64,000 nucleotides of DNA from Shinella sp. PSBB067 (GTDB lineage: Bacteria > Pseudomonadota > Alphaproteobacteria > Rhizobiales > Rhizobiaceae). Where the stretch lies: positions 372,001 through 436,000 of the forward strand of contig NZ_CP069303.1 in assembly GCF_016839145.1 (NCBI RefSeq), read 5' to 3'. Positions 29,499 through 38,789 of this stretch are shown here, one piece after another. The notes beneath the pieces are model-generated. The model saw only the letters and a program-made list of their open reading frames with translations, had not been told where the DNA came from and did no database searches. Position 1 is the stretch's first letter. Each line of letters starts with the position of its first letter. The translations under genes were made by a program, and so were the position numbers.

Positions 29499-29603
29499 AT
29501 GATCCTCGACAGCCGGAAAGCCGCCGGAAGAGCTCCAGCCAGGACGGGCAGCGGTCCTGCATCCGCGAACGCGGCAGGACAGATGAAGGTGCGCTGCCCA
29601 TGA
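29499..29603 (+). CDS. possible 34-residue ORF overlapping waaA start
   Basis: A short frame starting at an ATG at 29499 and ending in TGA at 29603, overlapping the waaA ATG by an ATGA. It reads MILDSRKAAGRAPARTG and onward, without hydrophobic segments. The coupling to waaA is suggestive of a leader or a remnant of a gene. No homology is recognised. It could be chance. Confidence 0.25.
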   Translation: MILDSRKAAGRAPARTGSGPASANAAGQMKVRCP

Positions 29604-30916
29604 GCAGACGGGTCGCCCGCGCCGCGCTGTCGCTCTACCGCTGGGGCGGCGTCGCGCTCTATCCGGTCGTCGGGCCCTATCTTGCGCTGCGCGCGGCCAA
29701 GGGCAAGGAGGAGCGCTCGCGCCGCCGCGAGCGCTACGGCATCGCCAGCGTCGCGCGGCCCGCCGGCCCCCTCGTCTGGTTCCATGCCGCCAGCGTCGGC
29801 GAGACCAATGCCATCGTGCCGCTGATCAAGGAAGTGCGCCGCCGCGGCATCGCCGTGCTGCTCACGACGGGCACCGTCACCTCCGCCAGGGTCGTGCACG
29901 ACCGGCTCGGCGACGATGTCATCCACCAATACGTTCCGCTCGACCTCAAGCCGGCCGTCAGCCGCTTCCTCGAATACTGGCATCCCGACCTTGCGATCAT
30001 GGCGGAGTCGGAGATCTGGCCGATGACCATCCTGGAGCTCGGCGCGCGCCACATTCCGCAGGTGCTGGTGAACGGCCGCATCTCGGACCGCTCCTTTCCG
30101 CGCTGGCAGCGCCGGCATGCCATCGCCGATGCGCTGTTCGAGAATTTCGCGCTCGTCATCGCCCAGTCGGAGACGGACGGCGAGCGTTTCCGCACGCTCG
30201 GCGCCCTGCCGGTCCTGGTCTCCGGCAACCTCAAGGTCGATACGGATGCGCCGCCGGCCGATCCGGCCGTCCTGAAATCCTACAGCGACCAGATCGCGGG
30301 CCGCCGCACCTGGGCGGCGATCTCGACCTTCGAGGGCGAGGAGGCAGCCGCCGGCAACGTGCACCGCGTGCTGAAGGATCGCACGCCGGGCCTTCTGACC
30401 ATCATCGTGCCGCGCCATCCCGAGCGGGGCGAGGCCGTCGCCGACATGCTGTCCGCGCGCGGCCTCAAGGTCGTCCGCCGCACCTCGGGCGAGCCGCTCA
30501 CCCCCGATACGGACATCTTCCTCGGCGACACGATCGGCGAGATGGGGCTTTACCTGCGCATGACCGAGATCGCCTTCGTCGGCCGCTCGCTCTTCGCCGA
30601 GGGCGGGCAGAACCCGCTGGAGCCGGCCATGCTCGGCTGTGCGGTTCTGTCCGGCGGCAACGTGCAGAATTTCCGCGAGGCCTACCAGCAGCTCGCGCGC
30701 AACGGCAGCGCCAAGATGGTGCGCGACGTCGAGATGCTGGCCAAGGGCGTGCATTACCTGCTCGGCAACGACGAGACGCGCCGGCGGATGATCGAGGCGG
30801 GGCAGGAGACCGTGCAGGAGATGCGCGGCGCGCTGAAGGCTACGGTCAAGGGCCTGGAGCCCTATATCAATCCGCTCACCGTGAAGGCGCGGCTCCATCC
30901 GCGCCAGACCTCCTAG
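29600..30916 (+). CDS. waaA: 3-deoxy-D-manno-octulosonic acid transferase
   Basis: Adds Kdo to lipid IVA in the inner leaflet of the inner membrane, an essential lipopolysaccharide core step. The 438 residues begin with a membrane-proximal segment (ARAALSLYRWGGVALYPVVG). The acceptor-domain pattern VWFHAASVGETNAI holds the catalytic Glu, and GRRTWAAISTFEGEE and FVGRSLFAEGGQNPLEPAML follow in the GT-B second domain. A HAD phosphatase gene follows 13 bases downstream, then lpxK; together these form a lipid A block. Confidence 0.96.
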   Translation: MSRRVARAALSLYRWGGVALYPVVGPYLALRAAKGKEERSRRRERYGIASVARPAGPLVWFHAASVGETNAIVPLIKEVRRRGIAVLLTTGTVTSARVVHDRLGDDVIHQYVPLDLKPAVSRFLEYWHPDLAIMAESEIWPMTILELGARHIPQVLVNGRISDRSFPRWQRRHAIADALFENFALVIAQSETDGERFRTLGALPVLVSGNLKVDTDAPPADPAVLKSYSDQIAGRRTWAAISTFEGEEAAAGNVHRVLKDRTPGLLTIIVPRHPERGEAVADMLSARGLKVVRRTSGEPLTPDTDIFLGDTIGEMGLYLRMTEIAFVGRSLFAEGGQNPLEPAMLGCAVLSGGNVQNFREAYQQLARNGSAKMVRDVEMLAKGVHYLLGNDETRRRMIEAGQETVQEMRGALKATVKGLEPYINPLTVKARLHPRQTS

Positions 30917-30929
30917 AAAAGGACGAGGC

Positions 30930-31664
30930 ATGAGCAAGGCGGCGACGATCTCCGGCATCCTCTTCGACAAGGACGGCACGCTGCTCGACTATGCCAGGAG
31001 CTGGGTGCCGGTGAACTACGAGCTGGCCCGCATCGCCGCCGGGGATGACGCGGCGCTTGCCCGCAGGCTGCTTCTCGCCGGGGGCATGGACCCGGATACC
31101 GGCCATGTGCTGCCGGACAGCCTGCTTGCCGCCGGCAACACGGTGGAGATCGCCGAAGGTTTCGTCGCCGCCGGCGCGCCCTTCACGGTGGACGCGCTGA
31201 CGACCCATTTCGACGGCCTCTTCGCCAGTTCCGCCGATCGCGCCGTCGCCGTCACCGACCTTGCCGCCTTCTTCGCCGCCATGCATGCGCGCGGCTACTG
31301 GCTGGGCGTCGCCTCCAGCGACAACGAGGCCTCCATCCGCGCGACCGCGCGACGCTTCGGCTTCGATGGCTACCTGCACTATGTCGCCGGTTACGACAGC
31401 GGCTTCGGCACGAAGCCCGAGCCCGGCATGGTGCTCGGCTTCTGCGCGGCGACCGGCCTTCAGCCGCACGAGATCGCCGTCGTCGGCGACAACAACCACG
31501 ACCTGCACATGGGCCGCAGTGCCGGCGCCGGCCTCACCGTCGCGGTGCTGACCGGAACCGGCTCGCGGCTGTCGCTGTCCGAGGCGTCCGACTATTGCCT
31601 CAACGACATCACCGAACTCCTGCCGCTGCTTCCCGCGGCGGCCACCGCCCGTCCGGCGGCGTGA
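30930..31664 (+). CDS. HAD-superfamily phosphatase, Gph-like
   Basis: A 244-residue HAD hydrolase. Motif I is ISGILFDKDGTLLDYARSW, with D-K-D. Motif II is LGVASSDNEASIRAT, the lysine is in FGTKPEPGMVLGFC, and motif IV is IAVVGDNNHDLHMGRSAGAG. It resembles phosphoglycolate phosphatases, but the D-N-N at motif IV and the substrate are uncertain. It starts at the ATG at 30930 after AGGACGAGGC and is in the waaA transcript context. Confidence 0.9.
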   Translation: MSKAATISGILFDKDGTLLDYARSWVPVNYELARIAAGDDAALARRLLLAGGMDPDTGHVLPDSLLAAGNTVEIAEGFVAAGAPFTVDALTTHFDGLFASSADRAVAVTDLAAFFAAMHARGYWLGVASSDNEASIRATARRFGFDGYLHYVAGYDSGFGTKPEPGMVLGFCAATGLQPHEIAVVGDNNHDLHMGRSAGAGLTVAVLTGTGSRLSLSEASDYCLNDITELLPLLPAAATARPAA

Positions 31665-31673
31665 GCAGGTCGC

Positions 31674-31836
31674 CTCGCCTCTCGCCCGCCTGGCGGCACC
31701 TTCTTCCCACACGCGGGGAGACGAGACACGCGGCAGGGGCTTCCGTCATGCTTCTTTCGCTGGGCAAGCTGGCGCCTCTTTCCCCTTCTCCCCGCCTGCG
31801 GGGCGAAGGTTGCGGCCGCGGGATGCGGGGGCAGCC
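31674..31836. repeat. RIME-like element before lpxK
   Basis: This palindromic element fills most of the gap. Its left arm has CGCCCGCCTGGCGGCACCTTC and its right half has CCTTCTCCCCGCCTGCGGGG with GAAGGTTGCGGCCGCGGGATG. Orientation and arms match the copies at 2635 and 4619. No gene is seen in this stretch. Confidence 0.6.
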
Positions 31837-31938
31837 CTCCGTCCCGCGTCATCCGGCACTATTTCTTGCAGTTGATTTTCCTCAAGTTTTCACGTTTCCT
31901 TGCGCAACGACCGGGCAGGGACGCCCGCGGGGGACGAC

Positions 31939-32985
31939 ATGGTAACTGAAGCGCCGCCTTTCTGGTGGACGAAGCCGGACTGGCGCGCCTATGCGCTCTG
32001 GCCCGTCTCGCGCCTTTACGGCCTGATCGCCGGACGGCGCATGCGCAAGGGCCGGCGCGTCGAGGTGCCGGTGCCCGTCATCTGCGTCGGCAACTTCACG
32101 GTCGGCGGCGCCGGCAAGACGCCGACCGCCATCGCGCTCGCCCGCGCCGCCAAGGCGCGGGGCCTGAAGCCCGGCTTCCTCTCGCGCGGCTATGGCGGCT
32201 CGCTCGATGTGACGACCGTCGTCGATCCCGGCCATCACCGCGCCCGCGCCGTCGGCGACGAACCTTTGCTGCTCGCCCGCGAGGCGCTGACCGTCATCTC
32301 TCGCAAGCGCGTGAAGGGCGCGCGCAAGCTGGTGGAGGAGGGCGCGGACCTCATCATCATGGACGACGGTTTCCAGAGCGCGCGCCTCACCTTCGACTAT
32401 GCGCTGCTCGTCATCGACACGCGCCGCGGCATCGGCAACGGCCATCTCGTGCCCGGCGGGCCGGTGCGCGCGCCCATCGCCGAGCAGATGCGGCAGGCGA
32501 GCGCGCTTCTGGCGATCGGCGACGGCGATGCGGCCGACCGGCTGATCCGCCAGGCCGCGCGCGCCGGCAAGGCGATCCATCCGGCCACCCTCGTCACCGT
32601 GGGCGCCGAGGATCTCAGGGAGAAGGTCGTCATGGCCTGGTCGGGCATCGCCGACAACGAGAAGTTCTTCCGCACGGTGAACGAGACGGGCGCGCATCTC
32701 TATGTCACGCGCAGCTTCCCCGACCACCATCATCTCAGCGACGACGAGGTGGCGGAGATCCTCGACCATGCCGAGGGCCTCGGCTACCAGCTCGTGACGA
32801 CCGCCAAGGACAGCGTAAGGCTCGGCGGCGGCCATGGCCGTTCGGAGGAACTGAAGGAAAAGAGCCGCGTGATCGAGGTGGAAATCCGCTTCGACGACCC
32901 CAAGGGACCGGATGCGATCATCGATGCGGCGATCATCAATGCGCGGCGGCGCAAGCTGCAGCGGCTCGCCGTGGGGAAAGCCTGA
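31939..32985 (+). CDS. lpxK: tetraacyldisaccharide 4'-kinase
   Basis: Phosphorylates the 4' position of the lipid A precursor. The 348-residue protein starts at the ATG at 31939 ([10 protein letters not shown]), after GGGGGACGAC. The N-terminal membrane-associated helix is followed by the Walker A motif [13 protein letters not shown] near residue 60 and by [13 protein letters not shown] near 140. The [16 protein letters not shown] and [12 protein letters not shown] segments are typical of LpxK. It follows waaA and the HAD gene, and a DUF2093 gene faces it downstream, an order seen in other rhizobia. Confidence 0.95.
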   Translation: MVTEAPPFWWTKPDWRAYALWPVSRLYGLIAGRRMRKGRRVEVPVPVICVGNFTVGGAGKTPTAIALARAAKARGLKPGFLSRGYGGSLDVTTVVDPGHHRARAVGDEPLLLAREALTVISRKRVKGARKLVEEGADLIIMDDGFQSARLTFDYALLVIDTRRGIGNGHLVPGGPVRAPIAEQMRQASALLAIGDGDAADRLIRQAARAGKAIHPATLVTVGAEDLREKVVMAWSGIADNEKFFRTVNETGAHLYVTRSFPDHHHLSDDEVAEILDHAEGLGYQLVTTAKDSVRLGGGHGRSEELKEKSRVIEVEIRFDDPKGPDAIIDAAIINARRRKLQRLAVGKA

Positions 32986-33007
32986 AGCAGCCCGGAAAAG
33001 CGCGCGC

Positions 33008-33244
33008 TCAGCGTTTCTGGTTCGGCAGGGTGCCCGCGCGCTTTTCCGCATCGAGCGAGGCGGCGCAGCTCACATAGGCTTCCTGCCGCGCGACGCTCCA
33101 GTAGCGCAGCTCGTCCACCGGCACCGTCTCGCCGGTCATCGCGCAGATGACGTGCGAGCCCGGCATCAGGATCTGGAAATCGCCGTCGAGATAGCGGATC
33201 TTCGCTTCACGGCTGCCGCCGCGGCCTTCAAAACGGTTCATCAT
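33008..33244 (-). CDS. DUF2093 protein
   Basis: A 78-residue conserved alphaproteobacterial protein. The core is EAKIRYLDGDFQILMPGSHV, followed by CAMTGETVPVDELRYWSVAR and AYVSCAASLDA, which is the DUF2093 pattern. The start is taken as the ATG at 33244; the next codon is also ATG. Function unknown. It lies 22 bases from the convergent lpxK stop and is on the same strand as mutL. Confidence 0.88.
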   Translation of the reverse strand: MMNRFEGRGGSREAKIRYLDGDFQILMPGSHVICAMTGETVPVDELRYWSVARQEAYVSCAASLDAEKRAGTLPNQKR

Positions 33245-33353
33245 CGATTTCGGTATCCGTCTATGTTGGAGCAATTCCACGGCGGCTGCGCGTGAGGAAC
33301 GCGCCTCATGCCATATCGCGGCAAGGCTGAAATTTCCAGCCTTTTCGCCATTC

Positions 33354-35153
33354 TCAGCTTCGGCCGAACAGCCGCTCGATGTCGGACAGCTTGATTTCGA
33401 TATAGGTCGGCCGCCCGTGGTTGCACTGGCCGGAACCAGGCGTCGCCTCCATCTGGCGGAGCAGCGCGTTCATCTCCTCCGGCCGCATGCGCCGGCCGGA
33501 GCGCACCGAGCCGTGGCAGGCCATGGTCGCGGCGAGGTATTCGAGCTTGGCCTTGAGGCCGCTCGCCGTGTCCCATTCCGCAAGCTCGTCGGCAAGCTGG
33601 TGAATGAGGCCGGCCGCGTCCATCTCGCCCAGCATCGCCGGCGTCTCCCGCACGGCGATGGCGCCGGGGCCGAAGCGCTCGATGCCGAGGCCGAGCTTGG
33701 CGAACTCCTCGGCGTGGCAGACCAGCCGGTCGCAATCGTCCTCCGGCAGGTCGACGATCTCGGGAATGAGGAGCGCCTGCGCCGGCACGGCGCGCGCATG
33801 CAGCGCCTCGCGCATCGCCTCGAAGACGAGCCGTTCATGCGCGGCGTGCTGGTCGACGATGACGAGGCCGTCCTCGGTCTGCGCGACGATATAGTTCTCG
33901 TGGAGCTGCGCCCGCGCCGCGCCAAGCGGATGGCGCTGCGGCGACACGTCCTCGCGGATGGCGTCTGACGGCGCGAAGGCCGGCTCGCTGCGCGCCGAGG
34001 GCGCGGCGAATTCCGCAAAGCCCGCCTGCTGTGCGCGCAAGGGCGCAGCCATCGCGGCTTCAAAGGGCCGGTAGGGCGAGGCGGACGGGGTCCAAGGGGT
34101 GGCGGGGCGCGGCGCTTCGGGCCTGAAGGCGCGCATCAGGCCGCTCGCGCCTGTCGTCGACGCCCGGTCGCCCTCGCGGGCGAGCGCCTCGCGGATCGCG
34201 CCGATGATGAGGCCGCGCACGAGGCCGGGATCACGGAAGCGCACGTCCGATTTCGCCGGATGCACGTTGACGTCGACCAGCGCCGGGTCGATGTCGATGG
34301 CAAGCACGGCGACCGGGTAGCGCCCGTGCGGGATCGTCTCGGCATAGGCCGCGCGCAGCGCCGACCAGATCAGCTTGTCCTGCACCGGCCTGCCGTTGAC
34401 GAAGGCGAACTGGTTGAGGCTGTTGCCGCGGTTGAAGGTCGGCACGCCGGCAAAGCCGGTGAGCCGCACGTCCTCGCGCGCCGCATCGATCTCTATCGCG
34501 TTGTCGCGGAAATCGCGGCCGAGCACCTGCGCGATGCGGGCGAGCCGGTCGGTGCCGGTCGCGGGAAATTCCAGCGTCGTGCGGTCGGAACCCGACAGCA
34601 CGAAGCGCACATGCGGGAAGGCGATCGCCATGCGCCGCACGACGTCGGAGATGGCGGAAGCCTCGGCCTTCTCGCTTTTGAGGAATTTCAGGCGCGCGGG
34701 CGTGGCGAAGAAGAGGTCGCGCACCTCCACCACGGTGCCGCGGTTGGCGGCGGCCGGGCGCACCGGCACGACCTTGCCGCCCGTCACGCTGATCTCCGCC
34801 CCTTCGCCCGCCTCGGCCGTGCGGCTGAGCAGCGAGAGCTTCGCCACCGAGCCGATGGAGGGCAGCGCCTCGCCGCGGAAGCCGAGCGTGCGGATGTCGA
34901 GAAGGTCGGTATCGAGCTTGGAGGTGCAATGCCGGCGGATCGCCATCTCCAGGTCGGCGGGCGCCATGCCGCAGCCGTTGTCGGTGACGCGCAGCAGCGT
35001 CTTGCCGCCGCCGGCCGTGGCGATCTCGATGCGAGTGGCGCCGGCGTCCAGCGCGTTCTCGATCAGCTCCTTGGCGGCGCTGGCCGGACGCTCGATCACT
35101 TCGCCGGCCGCGATCTGGTTGATGAGGGTCTCGGAAAGCTGCCTGATGGTCAT
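33354..35153 (-). CDS. mutL: DNA mismatch repair protein MutL
   Basis: Couples MutS recognition to strand cutting in mismatch repair. The 599 residues start [20 protein letters not shown]. The GHKL ATPase motifs are [19 protein letters not shown] and [13 protein letters not shown]. The C-terminal domain carries an intact metal-dependent endonuclease motif, [12 protein letters not shown], fitting the DQHA(x)2E(x)4E pattern of MutL proteins that nick DNA themselves. This suggests a MutH-independent repair pathway, as is usual in alphaproteobacteria. The start at 35153 is chosen over the upstream frame to 35195, which lacks coding features. Confidence 0.96.
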   Translation of the reverse strand: MTIRQLSETLINQIAAGEVIERPASAAKELIENALDAGATRIEIATAGGGKTLLRVTDNGCGMAPADLEMAIRRHCTSKLDTDLLDIRTLGFRGEALPSIGSVAKLSLLSRTAEAGEGAEISVTGGKVVPVRPAAANRGTVVEVRDLFFATPARLKFLKSEKAEASAISDVVRRMAIAFPHVRFVLSGSDRTTLEFPATGTDRLARIAQVLGRDFRDNAIEIDAAREDVRLTGFAGVPTFNRGNSLNQFAFVNGRPVQDKLIWSALRAAYAETIPHGRYPVAVLAIDIDPALVDVNVHPAKSDVRFRDPGLVRGLIIGAIREALAREGDRASTTGASGLMRAFRPEAPRPATPWTPSASPYRPFEAAMAAPLRAQQAGFAEFAAPSARSEPAFAPSDAIREDVSPQRHPLGAARAQLHENYIVAQTEDGLVIVDQHAAHERLVFEAMREALHARAVPAQALLIPEIVDLPEDDCDRLVCHAEEFAKLGLGIERFGPGAIAVRETPAMLGEMDAAGLIHQLADELAEWDTASGLKAKLEYLAATMACHGSVRSGRRMRPEEMNALLRQMEATPGSGQCNHGRPTYIEIKLSDIERLFGRS

Positions 35154-35230
35154 GGCGCCATTTTCGCGGATTCGCCCGCCGCCCGCCAGTGGCATCTTGG
35201 CTTTTCCCGGCCCATGCGCGGGTGGTGCCG

Positions 35231-35259
35231 TTAAGAGTTTAATCAGGCTTTAATACAAT
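35231..35259 (+). promoter_or_regulatory. candidate promoter of the PAS-receiver gene
   Basis: TTAAGA (35231-35236) and TACAAT (35254-35259) are separated by 17 bases and lie 160 bases before the chosen start at 35419. A CtrA-like TTAA-N7-TTAA lies within it. Confidence 0.5.
35239..35253 (+). promoter_or_regulatory. candidate CtrA box (TTAA-N7-TTAA)
   Basis: TTAA at 35239-35242, seven bases, then TTAA at 35250-35253. This spacing equals the CtrA consensus of alphaproteobacteria. It lies between the -35 and -10 of the candidate promoter, where a bound regulator would compete with or position polymerase. Confidence 0.45.
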
Positions 35260-35418
35260 GCTGCCAACGTGCCCTGGCGCTTGTATGAGAACAAGCCGGC
35301 CGGGGCCTCCCGGCGGACGATTTCAGCGACGCTGGCCGCTGACTTTCCCGATGTCCCAAGGCGCGCGAGCGCCGATCAGCATGTTTCCGGGAATGCCAGA
35401 CAGGCGAGGACTGCCATA

Positions 35419-37158
35419 ATGAATGATGTAGCGCCGTCAGACGCGCACATCCGGCTCGGAATGTTCGAGGCCGCGTGCGATATCCTCGCCGCCGCCGTGA
35501 TCGTCTATGACAAGAACGATTGCCTCGTCTTCGCCAGCCGCCAGGTCCTGCGCTACTTCCCGATCCCTCCCGATACGCTGACACCGGGCACGCGCCTGCG
35601 CGACGTGCTCGGCGCGATCTTCGACAGCGGCGTGCGCTACGGCATCGCGCCCGACCAGCGCCACAAGGCCATCAACCGCGAGGAGTGGATCTCCACCCGC
35701 ATCTCCGCGCACTGGCGCGAGCAGCACGAGACCGTCGAGCGGCTCGGCCGCGACCGCTGGATCCATTTCCGCAAGCGCCGCCTGCCGAACGGCTACAATG
35801 TCACGACCCTCGTCGACGTTTCCGAGCAGAAGAAGCAGGAAGAGCAGTGGCGCCTCGACCTGGAGCGCATCGCGCTCACCGAGGAGATCCTCGAGACCCT
35901 GCCCTCGCCGATGGTCATCAAGGACCGCAACCTCACCTATATCGCCGTCAACAAGGCATTCTGCGCGATCTACGACACCAGTGCCGAAAGCGTTCTCGGC
36001 CGCACGATCTGGGCGCTGGCCGATGCGGAGAGCGCCGGGCGCATCGAGGCGAGCGACCGCGCGGTTCTGGAAACGGGCGAGCCCTTCACGCTCGCCGAGC
36101 ACATCATCCGCGCCGACGGCTCCGATCTCTATGTCGTCACCCGCAAGTACCGCATCGGCGCACCGGGCCACCATGCCGTCGTCACGGTCATGGAGGACCT
36201 GTCGGCCTTCGTCACCGGCGAAAGGGCCGTGGCGGACGGGGACGACGCCCTCCTGCGCGTGCCGGGCGGCTTCGTGGAGGCGCAGAACTGCTTCGATCCC
36301 GTGCGCGACGCGGAGCGCCGGCTGCTGCTCACCCAGCTCAACCCCGAGGACCTCGGCGCGATGGCCGGCAGGCGCGTCCTCGTCGTCACGCCCAATCCGC
36401 GCATCGAGGACATCCTCGTCGGCGAGTTCAAGGCGCGCGGCGCCGATTGCTGCGCGGTGACCGGCTTGCGCGAATACGAGGCCTTCCTTGACCTTGCGAT
36501 CCGGCACGCGCTTTCGGTCGATCTGGTGGTCGTCGACGACAACGTGCCGGACCACGGCGAGATCGTCGCCAACCGCCATGGCATCGCCACCCGGCTGATC
36601 GTGCCCGACGGCATCGGCTCGGATTTCATGCGCGTCCTCGTGGAGGAGCACGAGCTGCTGTCGGAAAACGAATCGCCCCTCGGCGACATCGTCACGCCCG
36701 TCTCGCTGTCGGACGACTGGTACATCGCCACCGACATCGCGACCATGCTGCCCGCCGCCATCGGCGACGTGGAGGTGCTGGTCGCCGAGGACAACCAGAT
36801 CAACCAGTTCGTCTTCTCGCAGATCCTCGAGGGCATGGGCATCTCGCACCGCATCGCCGAGAACGGCGAGGAGGCGGTCATGCTCTGGCGCAAGCACCAG
36901 CCGCGCCTCGTGCTGATGGACATTTCCATGCCCGTGATGAACGGCATCGACGCGGCCATGGAGATCCGCGAGGCGGAGAAGCTGACCGGCACCCACACGC
37001 CCATCGTCGCCGTCACCGCCCAGGCGCTCAATGTCGACATGCAGAACTGCATGGATGCCGGCATGGACGACTACATCACCAAGCCGGTGAGCCCTGATAT
37101 GATCGAGGCCATCTACCGGCGCTACGCCGCGCCGAGGCCGGAAAAATCCGTCGCCTGA
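35419..37158 (+). CDS. PAS-domain protein with C-terminal receiver, no kinase
   Basis: A 579-residue cytoplasmic signalling protein. A PAS domain (residues about 20-135) and a second PAS domain (about 150-265) are followed by a degenerate receiver-like domain (VLVVTPNPRIEDILVGEF, about 318-400), then a typical receiver (about 450-570). In the last domain the acidic pair is E457 D458, the phospho-acceptor is D501 in LVLMDISMPV, and K555 is in the TKPVSP loop. No histidine-kinase HisKA or HATPase motifs are seen between them, so this is not a standard hybrid kinase. It resembles a hybrid kinase from which the kinase core has been lost. The ATG at 35419 has GAGGA eight bases upstream. A c-di-GMP gene follows. 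Confidence 0.85.
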   Translation: MNDVAPSDAHIRLGMFEAACDILAAAVIVYDKNDCLVFASRQVLRYFPIPPDTLTPGTRLRDVLGAIFDSGVRYGIAPDQRHKAINREEWISTRISAHWREQHETVERLGRDRWIHFRKRRLPNGYNVTTLVDVSEQKKQEEQWRLDLERIALTEEILETLPSPMVIKDRNLTYIAVNKAFCAIYDTSAESVLGRTIWALADAESAGRIEASDRAVLETGEPFTLAEHIIRADGSDLYVVTRKYRIGAPGHHAVVTVMEDLSAFVTGERAVADGDDALLRVPGGFVEAQNCFDPVRDAERRLLLTQLNPEDLGAMAGRRVLVVTPNPRIEDILVGEFKARGADCCAVTGLREYEAFLDLAIRHALSVDLVVVDDNVPDHGEIVANRHGIATRLIVPDGIGSDFMRVLVEEHELLSENESPLGDIVTPVSLSDDWYIATDIATMLPAAIGDVEVLVAEDNQINQFVFSQILEGMGISHRIAENGEEAVMLWRKHQPRLVLMDISMPVMNGIDAAMEIREAEKLTGTHTPIVAVTAQALNVDMQNCMDAGMDDYITKPVSPDMIEAIYRRYAAPRPEKSVA

Positions 37159-37248
37159 CGCGGGCAGATCCCTGGGTTGAAAACAGGCGGTCAACCCCCC
37201 AGAAATCGGGAGGCCGGGGGGAAGGTCTGACGATCGCTTGCTATGCAT

Positions 37249-37277
37249 TTGTTAACGGTCATGCCGCATCGTATGGC
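37249..37277 (+). promoter_or_regulatory. candidate promoter of the GGDEF-EAL gene
   Basis: TTGTTA (37249-37254) and TATGGC (37272-37277) are 17 bases apart, 39 bases before the ATG at 37316. Confidence 0.4.
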
Positions 37278-37315
37278 GGTCTTCGGAGGTCAGGTGCAAG
37301 TGCGGGAAATCATTG

Positions 37316-38671
37316 ATGAAGTCTGCTGATCATGCGGCGCTGGATGTTTCCCAGACTGATCTTCATGCCATGGCCTATACCGACCCCCTGACGGGGCTCG
37401 GCAATCTCTACCGCCTGCGCGACAAGGTGCGCCAGATCGCCAAGGAGCGCGAGGAGGACCCGGCGCCCTTCGCCATCGGCATCGCCAATCTCGACGGCTT
37501 CAAGCCCATCAACGATCTCTTCGGCCCGCGCGCCGGCGACGAGATCCTCTGCCAGGTGGCGCACCGCCTCAAGGCCTGCATCCCCGACGGCGCGACCGTC
37601 ACCCGCCACGGCGGCGACGAGTTCGCCTTCGTCCTGCCGTTGGTCTTCGAGCGCAAGGGCGCCGAGAAGATCGGCCAGATGCTGCGCGAGGTGCTGTCGG
37701 CCCCCTTCGACCTCGGCGACCGCAACGTGCGGCTCTCCGCCTCCTTCGGCTTTGCCATCTATCCCTTCGCCGGCGAGGACTTCACCGAGCTCCTGAAAAG
37801 CGCCGACACCGCGCTCTACCGTTCGAAACGGCGCGGGCGCGGCCAGATCACCGTCTATTCGCAGGAGATCGCCCAGGAGATGAAGCGCGCGACGCAGCTC
37901 GAGCAGGCGCTGCGCAACGCGATCATCGCCAACGAGGTGGATGTGCATTTCCAGCCGATCGTCAGCCTGCGCGACGACACCGTCGTCGGCTTCGAGGCGC
38001 TGGCGCGCTGGTGCGACGCAGACCTCGGCTATGTCTCGCCGGCCGTCTTCGTGCCGCTCGCCGAGGAACGCGGTTTCATCGATGCCCTCTCCGACACGCT
38101 GCTGCGCAAGGCGGCGGAGGCGGCGCTGTCCTGGCCGAAGGAGCTCTTCCTCTCCTTCAACCTTTCCTCCGCCCAGCTCATGGACCCGAAGACCGCGTTC
38201 AACACGCTGGCGATCCTCAACCGCGTCGGCCTCGATCCGCGCCGGCTGGAGCTGGAGATCACCGAAACGGCCGTCATGACGGATGCCGACACGGCGCAGA
38301 AGATCGTCGGGGAACTGCGCGCGGCGGGCGTGCGCGTCTCGCTCGACGATTTCGGCACCGGCCAGTCGAGCCTCGGACGGCTGCGCGACTTCACCTTCGA
38401 CAAGGTGAAGATCGACCGCGCCTTCGTCTCCCGCATCTCCAACGACAAGGCGTCCGAGCACATCATCAAGGCCATCGTCGCCATGTGCGAGGGCCTCGAC
38501 CTCGCCGTCGTCGCCGAGGGCATCGAGGATTTCTCCGAGGCGCTGAAACTGAAGGCGCTCGGCTGCGGCATGGGGCAGGGCTATTTCTACGGCAAGCCCG
38601 CGGACGCCGTCGCCACCATGCGCTTTCTCGCCGACCGCTATGTCAGCGTCGAAGGCCGCGCCGCTTCCTGA
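37316..38671 (+). CDS. GGDEF-EAL protein
   Basis: A 451-residue soluble protein with a diguanylate cyclase-like and a c-di-GMP phosphodiesterase domain and no sensor domain. The GGDEF half has RHGGDEFAF near residue 101, but the first metal-binding Asp of the DxD motif is replaced by Asn (ANLDGFKPIND) and the usual GH after IND is GP, so cyclase activity may be lost. The EAL half is complete: FEALARW, FNLSSAQL, EITETAVM, LDDFGTGQSS, KIDRAFV, AEGIED and GQGYFYGKP. A net phosphodiesterase is therefore likely. The ATG at 37316 is preferred over the TTG at 37313. It lies between the PAS-receiver gene and a PilZ gene. Confidence 0.93.
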   Translation: MKSADHAALDVSQTDLHAMAYTDPLTGLGNLYRLRDKVRQIAKEREEDPAPFAIGIANLDGFKPINDLFGPRAGDEILCQVAHRLKACIPDGATVTRHGGDEFAFVLPLVFERKGAEKIGQMLREVLSAPFDLGDRNVRLSASFGFAIYPFAGEDFTELLKSADTALYRSKRRGRGQITVYSQEIAQEMKRATQLEQALRNAIIANEVDVHFQPIVSLRDDTVVGFEALARWCDADLGYVSPAVFVPLAEERGFIDALSDTLLRKAAEAALSWPKELFLSFNLSSAQLMDPKTAFNTLAILNRVGLDPRRLELEITETAVMTDADTAQKIVGELRAAGVRVSLDDFGTGQSSLGRLRDFTFDKVKIDRAFVSRISNDKASEHIIKAIVAMCEGLDLAVVAEGIEDFSEALKLKALGCGMGQGYFYGKPADAVATMRFLADRYVSVEGRAAS

Positions 38672-38789
38672 CAAGCGTGGTGTGCCCAAATAGGCCAGTT
38701 CGCTAAAATTGTACGCTTTTGTTTAGCGGCGCCGAAAATGATCCGTTCTATGCTCCCTTCCAGACACGAATTCGTGAAGGGAGCCACGG

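Noticed and set aside
33323..33347. Hairpin AAGGCTG-CAGCCTT after mutL
   Set aside because: The T tract is on the wrong strand for mutL and no plus-strand gene ends there, so its role is unclear.
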